Source: Fischerella sp. PCC 9431 (lineage in GTDB: Bacteria; Cyanobacteriota; Cyanobacteriia; Cyanobacteriales; Nostocaceae). From it: DNA of 50,665 nucleotides. Of this stretch, positions 31,720-41,755 are shown one piece after another. Made by a program: the position numbers and the translations under genes. Under the pieces are notes generated by a model, which was given only the letters and a program-made list of their open reading frames with translations, was not told the origin of the DNA and ran no database searches. The number at the start of each line of letters is the position of its first letter. The stretch's first letter is position 1. The stretch is from NCBI RefSeq assembly GCF_000447295.1, contig NZ_KE650771.1, forward strand, positions 1,239,966 through 1,290,630, read 5' to 3'.

Positions 31720-31994
31720 TGGGAACCTATTTGTTTACGTCAAAAATTTTGTTTAGTGCTTCCCTGAAACTCACAATCAATACTATTGTGAATTGAAATT
31801 CCTGATTGTGCAACCACTAATTTGCAGCTACTTCTAGCCACAATTGTCTTGCAAGTTTGCAGAGCAAATAAATACTATTAAATTTGGTTCAAGTTTTAAA
31901 GTTTATCACGATTATTTTTAGATCCTTTGTATTTTAAAAAACATCAATTTTTTTGAAAATAGGGAGGAGGGAAAAGCAAACAGAAAATAGTGAA

Positions 31995-33077
31995 TTAATC
32001 TACTTCTAGTGTTGTATTTGATACGGTTTGTTTGGTTTTAGTATAATTCATCGTATCAAAAGTACCTTTTATAGTCCCAGCAATTGGCACTGCTAAGAGT
32101 GATCCCAAAAACCCACCAATCTCAAATCCCATTAAAATCGCTACAAAAATCCAGATGGGATTGATCCCGATAAAATCTCCAAGTAATTTTGGCCCTAACA
32201 AATTATCTTTTACTTGCTGCATAAAAATGGCTGCAACTGCCACTTGTACTGCCAGCCACCAATTTTGTAGTAATAGTAAAACTGTGACACTACCAATACC
32301 TAAAGTTGCTCCCACAAAGGGAATAAGTTCGGCTATGCCAATGAAGATAGCAAATACAAGCGCAAAAGGGACTTTGAGAATCAAAAAAATGGGAGTTAGA
32401 CTCACCACCATAAACAAACCCAACAAAAATTGAATCAAAAAAAAGTTTTGAAAATTTATTCGGAGGGATGTGGTGAAAGGTACACGGATATGGGGTGGTA
32501 AAAGATTGACTAAACCATACCACAGGCGATCGCCATACAAAAGCATGTAGAAAGCTAACACAATGACCAACACAGCATTCAGCAATCCTGATAGCAGTGT
32601 TCCCGCAAATCCTACAGCACCAGAAGGTATTTGCTGTACTAATATTTGGATGTTGGCATTAATTTGTTGATTAATAACACTGAAATTTAGAGGTAGACGC
32701 CTTCTCTTTGCCAAGATTTGCAACCTGTCTAAATTGTCTTGACTACTATTTAACCAATCAGGGATTTTATCTAATAATTGGTTGGTCTGATCAATAACCA
32801 TCGGTACAAGGGTGACACCCAAAATTACAAATACAGTTAAAGTCACCAGCAATACGATGATTACTGCTTGGGCGCGAGAAATACGAGCGCGCTCAAAAAA
32901 CTTCACTGGATAATTCAGTAAAAAAGCAAGTATTGTAGCAATACTGAAAATTGTAATAGGATGCTGAAAATAGCTAAACAGTACAGACAGTAGCCAAACA
33001 TTCAGCGCGATGATTGGACCGCCCAGACCATAAATTAATAGATTTTGAACAGAGGCCCAACGTCGCATTTGATGCAA
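31995..33077 (-). CDS. AI-2E family transporter (PerM-type permease)
   Basis: This polytopic membrane protein has 360 residues. It has an N-terminal pair of helices (LLIYGLGGPIIALNVWLLSV), a hydrophilic central loop around residues 85-155 with the sequence DKIPDWLNSSQDNLDRLQIL, then five to six further helices. The family-typical blocks FAIFIGIAELIPFVGATLGI and LLGDFIGINPIWIFVAILMG lie near residues 237 and 298. Members export AI-2 in some bacteria, but in cyanobacteria the substrate is unknown, so the family name should not be read as function. The start may be the ATG at 33077 or at 33068 (MRRWASV). It is convergent with nothing and divergent from pdxH. Confidence 0.9.
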   Translation of the reverse strand: MHQMRRWASVQNLLIYGLGGPIIALNVWLLSVLFSYFQHPITIFSIATILAFLLNYPVKFFERARISRAQAVIIVLLVTLTVFVILGVTLVPMVIDQTNQLLDKIPDWLNSSQDNLDRLQILAKRRRLPLNFSVINQQINANIQILVQQIPSGAVGFAGTLLSGLLNAVLVIVLAFYMLLYGDRLWYGLVNLLPPHIRVPFTTSLRINFQNFFLIQFLLGLFMVVSLTPIFLILKVPFALVFAIFIGIAELIPFVGATLGIGSVTVLLLLQNWWLAVQVAVAAIFMQQVKDNLLGPKLLGDFIGINPIWIFVAILMGFEIGGFLGSLLAVPIAGTIKGTFDTMNYTKTKQTVSNTTLEVD

Positions 33078-33174
33078 TGTTCTTTACAAAACTACTTGGC
33101 TGGATTGGTAAAACTTACTGAGCGCTGATTATCATCATAATTATTTTTGACAAAACTACCAGGATACAAACCCT

Positions 33175-33819
33175 ATGGACAAAACTGTAGCTGATCTTCG
33201 CAAAGACTACACCTTACAGGGGTTAAATGAAACTGATGTTGCTCCTAATCCTTTTATACAGTTTCAAAAATGGTTTGACGAGGCACTAACAGCACAGTTG
33301 CTAGAACCAAATGCTATGACCCTTGCTACTACCACCCCCGATGGTAAACCATCAGCAAGAATTGTGTTGCTTAAAGATTTTGACGAAAGGGGTTTTGTTT
33401 TTTTCACTAACTATAACAGTCAAAAAGGACAAGAATTAGCAGAAAATCCCGAAGCAGCCCTTGTTTTTTGGTGGGCAGAATTAGAAAGACAAGTCCGGGT
33501 CTGTGGCCATGTAGAAAAAGTATCAACAAATGATTCCGACAGGTACTTTCAAAGTCGCCCTTTTAACAGTCGCCTTGGTGCTTGGACATCTAATCAAAGC
33601 GATATCATAGACAACCGAACACTATTAGAACAACGGTTTGAGGAACTACAAGCTAAGTATGAAAACCAGGATGTACCCCGACCGCCTCATTGGGGAGGTT
33701 TTCGGGTGATCCCCACACAAATAGAGTTTTGGCAAGGACGGTCTAGTCGCCTGCACGATCGCATACTATATACTCGCTTAGATGATGACGATTGGAAAAT
33801 ACAGCGTCTATCACCCTAG
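33175..33819 (+). CDS. pdxH: Pyridoxamine 5'-phosphate oxidase
   Basis: PdxH oxidises pyridoxine or pyridoxamine 5'-phosphate to PLP using FMN. The 214 residues match the family length. FMN-binding blocks are visible: [20 protein letters not shown] followed by YNSQKGQEL (about residues 59-88), [20 protein letters not shown] (about 97-116), [11 protein letters not shown] and the C-terminal signature [20 protein letters not shown] with the final LSP. The N-terminal [20 protein letters not shown] is also typical. The start ATG is unambiguous. The gene converges with a small hypothetical gene five bases downstream. Confidence 0.96.
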   Translation: MDKTVADLRKDYTLQGLNETDVAPNPFIQFQKWFDEALTAQLLEPNAMTLATTTPDGKPSARIVLLKDFDERGFVFFTNYNSQKGQELAENPEAALVFWWAELERQVRVCGHVEKVSTNDSDRYFQSRPFNSRLGAWTSNQSDIIDNRTLLEQRFEELQAKYENQDVPRPPHWGGFRVIPTQIEFWQGRSSRLHDRILYTRLDDDDWKIQRLSP

Positions 33820-33823
33820 ATCA

Positions 33824-34195
33824 TTAAAACAGAGAACGAGTTATGCCCATATCATTATCTTCATCAGGATCATCGAAGGGGGGTATTTGTCCGGTAATTT
33901 TTGGAGATATTTCCCTAGATTCGCCAATATTTGCGCCAATCTGTGGAGGAGGAAAAGAATATTTAGTTTTTGATGATTCTAAATCTTTTTCTAAGTCAGT
34001 TTTTTGCTCTAGAGTTTGGCGGATATCCTGCAAGTCTCGCTGAAATTGGTAGCCTAGTTGAACTACTTCTTCAGGAGTGAGTTTATAATCGCTCAAGTTC
34101 TTAGCAGCATCGTCTAAAACCCTGATCGCCCAGATAATATCTTGTTTTGCTTGTGCTAAACGCTGCTTGGCTTTTTCAAAATCGGCTTGGCTCAT
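33824..34195 (-). CDS. Hypothetical protein with coiled coil, 123 aa
   Basis: I do not recognise a named family. Residues 3-80 are a long helical region (FEKAKQRLAQAKQDIIWAIR, DLQDIRQTLEQKTDLEKDLE) with heptad-like spacing. The tail is proline-rich and acidic, ending PPFDDPDEDNDMGITRSLF. There is no signal or membrane segment. It starts just downstream of a spacer with short repeats and is followed on the opposite strand by pdxH, so it is a single-gene unit. Proteins of this pattern are conserved among filamentous cyanobacteria as I recall, without known role. Confidence 0.6.
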   Translation of the reverse strand: MSQADFEKAKQRLAQAKQDIIWAIRVLDDAAKNLSDYKLTPEEVVQLGYQFQRDLQDIRQTLEQKTDLEKDLESSKTKYSFPPPQIGANIGESREISPKITGQIPPFDDPDEDNDMGITRSLF

Positions 34196-34294
34196 TTTAA
34201 ATTTGTTGATGGTTAGTAGTTAGTCAATAGTCATTAACTTCAGTTATCAGTTATCAGTTATCAGTTATCAAATTAAACTAGTCATTGTTAACTG
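34196..34294. repeat. AGTTATC heptanucleotide repeats
   Basis: TCAGTTATCAGTTATCAGTT (34241-34270) is a perfect 7-nt tandem repeat of the STRR class, lying between the 123-aa gene and the following minus-strand gene. Confidence 0.8.
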
Positions 34295-35977
34295 TTAAAT
34301 CCCCCTTCCCTTATCCCCGATCCCCCTTCCCTGATCCCCGTTACCCCTTATCCCCAGAGGGGGCCCCACCTTCCCCGGTCCCCAATCAACTCCCTCTAAC
34401 ACTTTTTCTATAGATTCGGCAAAATCTTTGCCCGTTAGCTTTGGTAGTTCGGGGTTTTCATTCAATGTCTTCAAAAGCGTAGATTTGAGTTCCGGAAAAC
34501 ATCCACGGATACTTTCTAAATCCGGATCTTTACTAGTCCATTCCCAAAAATCTCTATTTTGTTCTCTGACTAGGCTGTAGGTTACGTAGCGATAGGCTTG
34601 CTTCTGGGTTTCATTGGCGACATCCACATCCAAGCGATGAGCTAGTGCATACCAACAGGCAAGATAATAGAGTAAGCGGTAGTTTGATACTGTGGTAGCA
34701 TCCCAATTTTTCGATGTTTCCAGGTTTTGGATTTCCTGTTTTGCTACCAAAATCAAATCTTCTTTTTCTGTGAGTAATTGGGCGATCGCACGAGCAACTT
34801 TTATCCGTAATTCCACAGTTGGTTCTGTAACTCTTTTGAGTGCTTCTTCGTAGTGAGCGATCGCGCTTTGAAGATGATTAACTTTCCTGTCACCTTGTTC
34901 TGTGCGTGCTAAGAGACTGTAAGTATCAGCCAAGTTATCGTGTGGTTGATACCAATCTGGATAAAATTCTATGGCTTCTTGCAACTCATCAATCGCCAAG
35001 GGGTAGAAAAATTTACCGTGAGTTTGAGCGCTAGATTGATTGAGGACACCGAAGAAATTATGAATTTGTCCTAAATAGCGTTGACGCTTGCTACCCAAAT
35101 ACAATTTGGGTATACCTCTGACCATTTCGCGCTCAGAGAGTTCTAATGCTAGCCAACGACTAGCTGTCCGCAATAGCTGTCTGTAACGATCTTTGAGTGC
35201 TGTTTTTGACTGTTTATCTGCTTCAGAATCAGCGAGTTCCCAGACAGTGTAAATCTGAGCAGCAATGCGACTATCTATATCCTGAATTTCAAATGTGATA
35301 CCAATTCTTTTATGGTCTTTACCCTGGCTTTGTAAGATACCAGTAACTTTAGTACCATAGGGCGGGAATACTACTGCAAGTAGTTGTACCAATGGATCAA
35401 TTTGGTCAGGAGTTAACTCTTTGACAGAAGATATAAAATTTGTAAGTTGTTGATTAGCAGTAGCTTGTGGTAGGGGAAATTTAGTAGAAGAGAGATTGAT
35501 TTCCGGCCCCACACTATTGATATGTTCTTTTGACCTTTGGTAGACGGTTTTTATCTCTCTGGCTAATCTTTCCCGTGCCAATTGTGACAATCCTGGTAAA
35601 ACACTATCGATTTCATCTGTACCAGTTGCGTTACTGAAATTATCAATTATCAATTGGGAAGAACGGTGAATAATTAGTAAAAAGAATCGCCGAATAACGA
35701 ATAAACTCAGTAACCCTACTAAGATTTTTACCAATAAAAAGACAACAGTAGTAAATCCCTTATCTACCTCTTCAAGAGTTTTCACCAAATCCTGATCAGA
35801 AGCCTTTGTGTTCTTAGGTTGACTCGAAGATTTTGGTGTAACTTTTGTTGCAGGAGTAACTGTGGGATTGACTGTTGGATTGGCTGTAATCTGTGGGTTT
35901 GGTACAGGCGTTTGTGAATATGCTGTCCCAGAATTGACAAGCCATAAGGTAAAGAGTAACAAAAGCTGCGCTTTCAC
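34295..35977 (-). CDS. Membrane-anchored protein with TPR-like region and repeat-derived C-terminus, 560 aa
   Basis: The protein has a signal-like N-terminus (MKAQLLLLFTLWLVNSGTAY), a Pro/Thr-rich segment (about 25-60), a transmembrane helix near residues 76-100 (TTVVFLLVKILVGLLSLFVI) and a large cytoplasmic or periplasmic domain. TPR-like helices appear around residue 335-385 (DELQEAIEFYPDWYQPHDNL, DTYSLLARTEQ). No enzyme motif is visible and I do not know the function. The last ~22 residues (from about GPPLGIRGNGDQGRGIGDKG) are encoded by the C-rich repeat at about 34298-34366 and are Gly/Arg-rich, so the native C-terminus has probably been extended by a repeat insertion. Confidence 0.75.
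   Translation of the reverse strand: MKAQLLLLFTLWLVNSGTAYSQTPVPNPQITANPTVNPTVTPATKVTPKSSSQPKNTKASDQDLVKTLEEVDKGFTTVVFLLVKILVGLLSLFVIRRFFLLIIHRSSQLIIDNFSNATGTDEIDSVLPGLSQLARERLAREIKTVYQRSKEHINSVGPEINLSSTKFPLPQATANQQLTNFISSVKELTPDQIDPLVQLLAVVFPPYGTKVTGILQSQGKDHKRIGITFEIQDIDSRIAAQIYTVWELADSEADKQSKTALKDRYRQLLRTASRWLALELSEREMVRGIPKLYLGSKRQRYLGQIHNFFGVLNQSSAQTHGKFFYPLAIDELQEAIEFYPDWYQPHDNLADTYSLLARTEQGDRKVNHLQSAIAHYEEALKRVTEPTVELRIKVARAIAQLLTEKEDLILVAKQEIQNLETSKNWDATTVSNYRLLYYLACWYALAHRLDVDVANETQKQAYRYVTYSLVREQNRDFWEWTSKDPDLESIRGCFPELKSTLLKTLNENPELPKLTGKDFAESIEKVLEGVDWGPGKVGPPLGIRGNGDQGRGIGDKGRGI
34298..34395. repeat. C-rich repeat translated at the 3' end of the 34295-35977 gene
   Basis: CCCCGATCCCCCTTCCCTGA and related units cover about 34300-34366, with CCCCAGAGGGGGCCCC at about 34351-34366. 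On the minus strand this reads as the final G/R-rich residues of the protein. It is of the same type as the arrays at 23845 and 28796. Confidence 0.8.
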
Positions 35978-36162
35978 AATTGGTGGTTAGTCAATGGTCA
36001 TTGATCAATGGTCATCGGGCATGGGGCATTGGGCATGGGGAATTGGGCATGGGGAATTGGGCATTGGGCGTTGGGGAAAAATTCTTAATTTTGAATTTTG
36101 AATTTTGAATTGTTTTGTCCCTGTTCCCTTATCTCCACACTTCCCCACACTTCCCATGCTCA
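35978..36162. repeat. GGGCATGGGGAATT 9-nt-type repeats before terC
   Basis: GCATGGGGCATTGGGCATGG and similar 9- to 14-nt units run from about 36019 to 36070 on the plus strand, followed by AATTTTGAATTTTGAATTG (36094-36112). No gene is present in this spacer. The stop of terC lies at 36163-36165. Confidence 0.8.
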
Positions 36163-36906
36163 TCACACTTCCTCAACTTCTTTAGACTGGGGTACTTTTG
36201 TTTTCTGCGATTCCGTTGATACTGATGGGGGTTGGGTGCGTTGGGAAAATCCCCAGATTAAAATTAGGGCGATCGCAGTAACCATTAACCATTGTGGTGG
36301 AACTAAATCTTCATTTACCACGCGCAACAATAAGCGTAATCCTACCAGTGCAACAGTGATATAGCCTGCGTCCTCTAGATTCTCAAATTCATCTAACCAC
36401 CGAATAAACAAGCCTGCCATAAATCGCAGAGTAATCACACCAATCGTTGTCCCAGTTAGTACTAACCAAGTTTCTTGGGAAACAGCGATCGCAGTAGTCA
36501 CACTATCTAGAGAAAAAGCCAAATCTGTCAAAGCAATTACGGGGATCACTTGCCACAATGAACTAAAACGCGGGCCGTGATGGTGATGTTCGTCGTCTTC
36601 TTCAGAAGTAAAGTGTTGGAATACCAGCCACAGAAGGTAAGCTGCACCTATTAACTCAAATTGCCAAAACTGTTGTACCCAAGTAGCAGTCAGTAGTAGG
36701 GTAATTCGTAGGACATAGGCAAAAACAAGACCTATGTTGAGTGCTTGGGTTTCCAGCTTTTTGTCTTCTAGTCCTTGAGCGATCGCAGCAAGAGCAATAG
36801 CATTATCAGCAGATAGTACCGCCTCCAAAAACATCAAAATCAGCAAAACTATAACCGCTTCAATGCTGAGATGAAAATTAAGATAGTCAAAAATTTGGTC
36901 TAGCAT
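36163..36906 (-). CDS. TerC family integral membrane protein
   Basis: TerC proteins are multi-pass membrane proteins linked to metal export (notably manganese) and to tellurite resistance in other bacteria. The 247 residues show the two conserved acidic signatures: SADNAIALAAIAQGL near residue 33-47 and DLAFSLDSVTTAIAVSQ near 126-142, with seven predicted helices. A His cluster (EEDDEHHHHGPRF, about 101-113) sits in the cytoplasmic loop and could bind metal. Whether it handles Mn or Ca cannot be told. It is monocistronic by spacing. The gene name terC is used for the family only. Confidence 0.88.
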   Translation of the reverse strand: MLDQIFDYLNFHLSIEAVIVLLILMFLEAVLSADNAIALAAIAQGLEDKKLETQALNIGLVFAYVLRITLLLTATWVQQFWQFELIGAAYLLWLVFQHFTSEEDDEHHHHGPRFSSLWQVIPVIALTDLAFSLDSVTTAIAVSQETWLVLTGTTIGVITLRFMAGLFIRWLDEFENLEDAGYITVALVGLRLLLRVVNEDLVPPQWLMVTAIALILIWGFSQRTQPPSVSTESQKTKVPQSKEVEEV

Positions 36907-37258
36907 TCCGAGTTTCTCAAGCAGTGAAAATTAAATCAGTGAACAGTAAACAGTGAACAGTAAACAGTTATCAGGCATATGGTGGGGGAAGTGTTACCAA
37001 AGGAATAAAATTGATAACTGAAACTGATAACTGTTAAAAGTTACCAGTAACAAAGAAATTAATCTAAAAAGCGCAATAAATTGCTACCTTAATCAAGCTT
37101 AACGTGTGGGCGAGGAATTCTAAAGGCAAGATAATGACTGAGGTGGTTGAAAATTACCGAACAACGCACCAAATATTAAATTCATCATTGCAAGATTTAA
37201 ACAATCGATGATACAGTTCCACGCTTACCCCTTGCAAAAGTGTCGCTTCTCAGACAAC
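36907..37258. other. Spacer with short repeats upstream of the 21-nt array
   Basis: AGTGAACAGTAAACAGTGAA (36939-36958) and GATAACTGAAACTGATAACT (about 37012-37032) are short repeats of the 7-nt type. No gene is recognisable. Confidence 0.5.
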
Positions 37259-37265
37259 TCTGAAA

Positions 37266-37517
37266 GTTCTCGTTTCAACCTTGGAAATTCTCGTTTCAAC
37301 CTTGGAAATTCTCGTTTCAACCTTGGAAGTTCCCGTTTCAACCTTGGAAGTTCTCGTTTCAACCTTGGAAGTTCTCGTTTCAACCGAGAAAGTTTTCGTT
37401 TCAACCTTGGAAGTTCTCGTTTCAACCGAGAAAGTTTTCGTTTCAACCGAGAAAGTTTTCGTTTCAACTTTGGAAATTCTCGTCTTAACCCTGAAAGTTC
37501 CCGTTTCAATCCTGAAA
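37266..37517. repeat. 21-nt tandem array, about twelve units
   Basis: About twelve 21-nt units (for example GTTCTCGTTTCAACCTTGGA plus A) run from 37266 to 37517. Variants swap CTTGG for CGAGA. All three plus frames and one minus frame stay open, reading as SRFNLGN, VSTLEVL and, on the minus strand, a Leu/Lys-rich heptad (LKRELPR). The open frames are a property of the 21-nt period. No ribosome binding site supports translation, although a minus-strand frame from ATG 37509 to the stop at 37225 (94 codons) is formally possible. Confidence 0.9.
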
Positions 37518-37522
37518 GATGA

Positions 37523-37818
37523 AATTACTGTAGTGGTGTGGCAAAGTTATAGTTTTGACATCAATATTTCCAGATGCAAGATATGAGATAGCGAGCGCGT
37601 TTCAGAATTGCGCTTTGTCTGTTGTGATTATAATTATTTGATGGACACCATTTTATTTGGCTTATTTGGCGATCGCACTTTATTACCCTATCTGAACATA
37701 CTATATTCAAATCTATCTTAGTAAATAGGGCGTGAGGAGTTAACGCGAACAGCCCACGCATCATTACCTAACCTATGTGGGTACATCCCCATCTATAAAT
37801 GAGAATCGGAGATTAAAG
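37523..37818. other. Spacer upstream of the FAD oxidoreductase gene
   Basis: No gene is recognisable. One HIP1 site lies at 37670. The ribosome binding site GGAGATTAAAG precedes the ATG at 37819. Confidence 0.5.
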
Positions 37819-39330
37819 ATGACGGAAGGGTCGCAGCGTCAAAAGGTGATAGTTGTTGGTGCAGGTTGGGCTGGGTTAGGTGCAACTTATCACCTAGCAA
37901 AACAAGGTTACGATGTCACTCTTCTCGAAGCAGGTTCTTACCCTGGTGGACTTGTTGCTGGTTGGAAAACCCCAGGAGGACGTTCAGTAGAAGCGGGAAT
38001 TCACGGTTTTTGGTATCCTTACAGAAATATCTTTGCCCTGATTCATGAATTAGGAATCAACCCCTTTACTACTTGGACTCGTTCTTCCCAATATTCACCC
38101 GCAGGTTTAGAAGTTGAATCACCAATTTTTCAAAACTTACCTCAACTTCCTACACCTTTAGGGACTTTTATCTATACTCAATTCAAACGTCTACCATTAA
38201 TTGACCGCCTTAGCGCCTTACCTTTACTTTACGCCGTCATTGATTTTGATAATTCTGATGCAGCTTGGCGAAAATATGATTTTGTCACGGCGCGAGAATT
38301 GTTCAAAGATTTTGGTGTTTCTGCACGACTTTACAGCGAATCGTTTGAACCAATGTTATTGGTGGGCTTGTTTGCGCCTGGTGAACAATGTTCCGCCGCC
38401 GCAGCGTTAGGGATGCTTTATTATTTTATTCTGGCGCATCAACCAGATTTCGATGTGGTTTGGTGTCGGGGAACTGTTGGAGAAAAAATCTTTCGCCCTT
38501 GGATACAAGACATTGAAAAACTAGGGGGAAAATTCCTCACTAATAAACGTGTAACTGACTTAATTATCGATAGTAATCATCAGGCGACAGGTGTAGTTTG
38601 TGGTGAAGAAGTGTTTGATGCTGATGCAATAATTTTTGCTGTCGGTGTCACTGGGATGAAAAAGATTGTCTCTAGTAGTAGCAGTTTGCAAAGTCGTACA
38701 GAATTCCGCAATTTAAATAATTTAGGGGCAATTGATGTTTTAGCAACTCGTCTTTGGTTTGACCGTAAAATTACAATTCCTCGTCCTTCTAATGCTTGCT
38801 TTGGCTTTGATCAAACTACAGGCTGGACATTCTTTGATTTGAACGCCCTACACGATGAATATCAACATGAACCGGGGACAGTTGTAGAAGTTGATTTTTA
38901 TCATGCTAATCAGTTTATTCCCCTGGAAGAGCAAGAAATCATACCGATAGTGCAGCGTTATTTAGCAACTTGTATACCCGAATTTCAGCAAGCAAAAGTA
39001 ATTGATAGCAGTGTTATTCGTTTACCACAGGCGGTTACTCACTTTGCACCTGGTAGCTATCGCCATATGCTACCAGCTAAAACCAGTCTAAAAAATGTAT
39101 TTATGAGTGGTGATTGGATTGTTAACCGCCACGGTTCTTGGTCTCAAGAAAAAGCTTATGTCACAGGTTTAGAAGCAGCAAATTTAGTAATTTCTCAGTT
39201 GGGTGAGGGTACGCCAGCACAGATTCTCTCAGTGGAAGCTGATGAACCTCATATTCAATTAGCAAGGACAGTGAATAGAACTGTGAATCATGTGAGTAAG
39301 TCTATCTTGCCTGATTTTTGGCTACCATAA
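37819..39330 (+). CDS. FAD-dependent oxidoreductase, carotene desaturase-like
   Basis: This is a flavoprotein of the amine oxidase/carotene desaturase superfamily. It is 503 residues from ATG 37819, which has a GGAG ribosome binding site 8 nt upstream; an in-frame ATG at 37777 lacks one. The dinucleotide motif VVGAGWAGLGATYHLAKQGY (residues 12-31) and the following LLEAGSYPGGLVAGWKTPGG are typical. At the C-terminus VFMSGDWIV and GLEAANLVI form the second FAD contact. The substrate is unknown. The similarity to zeta-carotene desaturases is at fold level, and the canonical crtQ is normally elsewhere in the genome, so I give no gene symbol. A hairpin terminator lies 160 nt downstream. Confidence 0.88.
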   Translation: MTEGSQRQKVIVVGAGWAGLGATYHLAKQGYDVTLLEAGSYPGGLVAGWKTPGGRSVEAGIHGFWYPYRNIFALIHELGINPFTTWTRSSQYSPAGLEVESPIFQNLPQLPTPLGTFIYTQFKRLPLIDRLSALPLLYAVIDFDNSDAAWRKYDFVTARELFKDFGVSARLYSESFEPMLLVGLFAPGEQCSAAAALGMLYYFILAHQPDFDVVWCRGTVGEKIFRPWIQDIEKLGGKFLTNKRVTDLIIDSNHQATGVVCGEEVFDADAIIFAVGVTGMKKIVSSSSSLQSRTEFRNLNNLGAIDVLATRLWFDRKITIPRPSNACFGFDQTTGWTFFDLNALHDEYQHEPGTVVEVDFYHANQFIPLEEQEIIPIVQRYLATCIPEFQQAKVIDSSVIRLPQAVTHFAPGSYRHMLPAKTSLKNVFMSGDWIVNRHGSWSQEKAYVTGLEAANLVISQLGEGTPAQILSVEADEPHIQLARTVNRTVNHVSKSILPDFWLP

Positions 39331-39490
39331 TAACTCTATAGCAATCTTACAGCAGGGAACAGGGAACAAGAAACAGCAAACTCTTAACAGGGTTGAAAGT
39401 CTCTTGGTATATGGCTTTGTTTTTAAAATTTGTACTTCATTTATCTGAAATCTGCTGTATATGATTTGTGAGAATAGCAGAGCTTAGACC

Positions 39491-39550
39491 CCCGACTTCT
39501 ATCCTTTGAGAAGCCACCTGAGTTTCTATAAGAAGTCGAGGATCTTTTTG
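39491..39550 (+). terminator. Hairpin terminator after the FAD oxidoreductase
   Basis: CCCCGACTTCT (39490-39500) pairs with AGAAGTCGAGG (39531-39541) with one C/A mismatch, and is followed by ATCTTTTTG. The loop is about 30 nt and contains a shorter helix. The sequence resembles a widespread Nostoc-type palindrome (CCCGACTTCTTTAAGAAGTC) with an expanded loop. Confidence 0.65.
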
Positions 39551-39704
39551 TTCACGAATAGTTTAGGAATGCTATATATTTTTTTTGGAAAATGGAAAAG
39601 AGAATAGGATTTTGATATATGAACAATCTTGAAATTTGATAAATCAATGCAAAATAAAAAACTAGTTATTTTATAAAATTTTCATAAGTCCAGAGCCTGT
39701 TAAC
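39551..39704. other. AT-rich leader of the signalling cluster
   Basis: This AT-rich spacer is expected to carry the promoter of the two-component gene cluster that starts at 39705. No clear sigma-70 motif or HIP1 site stands out. Confidence 0.4.
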
Positions 39705-41717
<2,013 letters not shown>

Positions 41718-41755
41718 CAGTGATCAGTTAACAGTTATTTATCCTTCCCTAGTAT

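Noticed and set aside
37266-37517. CRISPR array suspected because of the recurring GTTTCAACC motif
   Set aside because: The period is 21 nt with no unique spacers between repeats, and no cas genes are near. It is a simple tandem array.
37819-39330. Calling the FAD oxidoreductase crtQ (zeta-carotene desaturase)
   Set aside because: Only superfamily-level motifs are visible; other related oxidoreductases share them, so a gene symbol would be over-interpretation.
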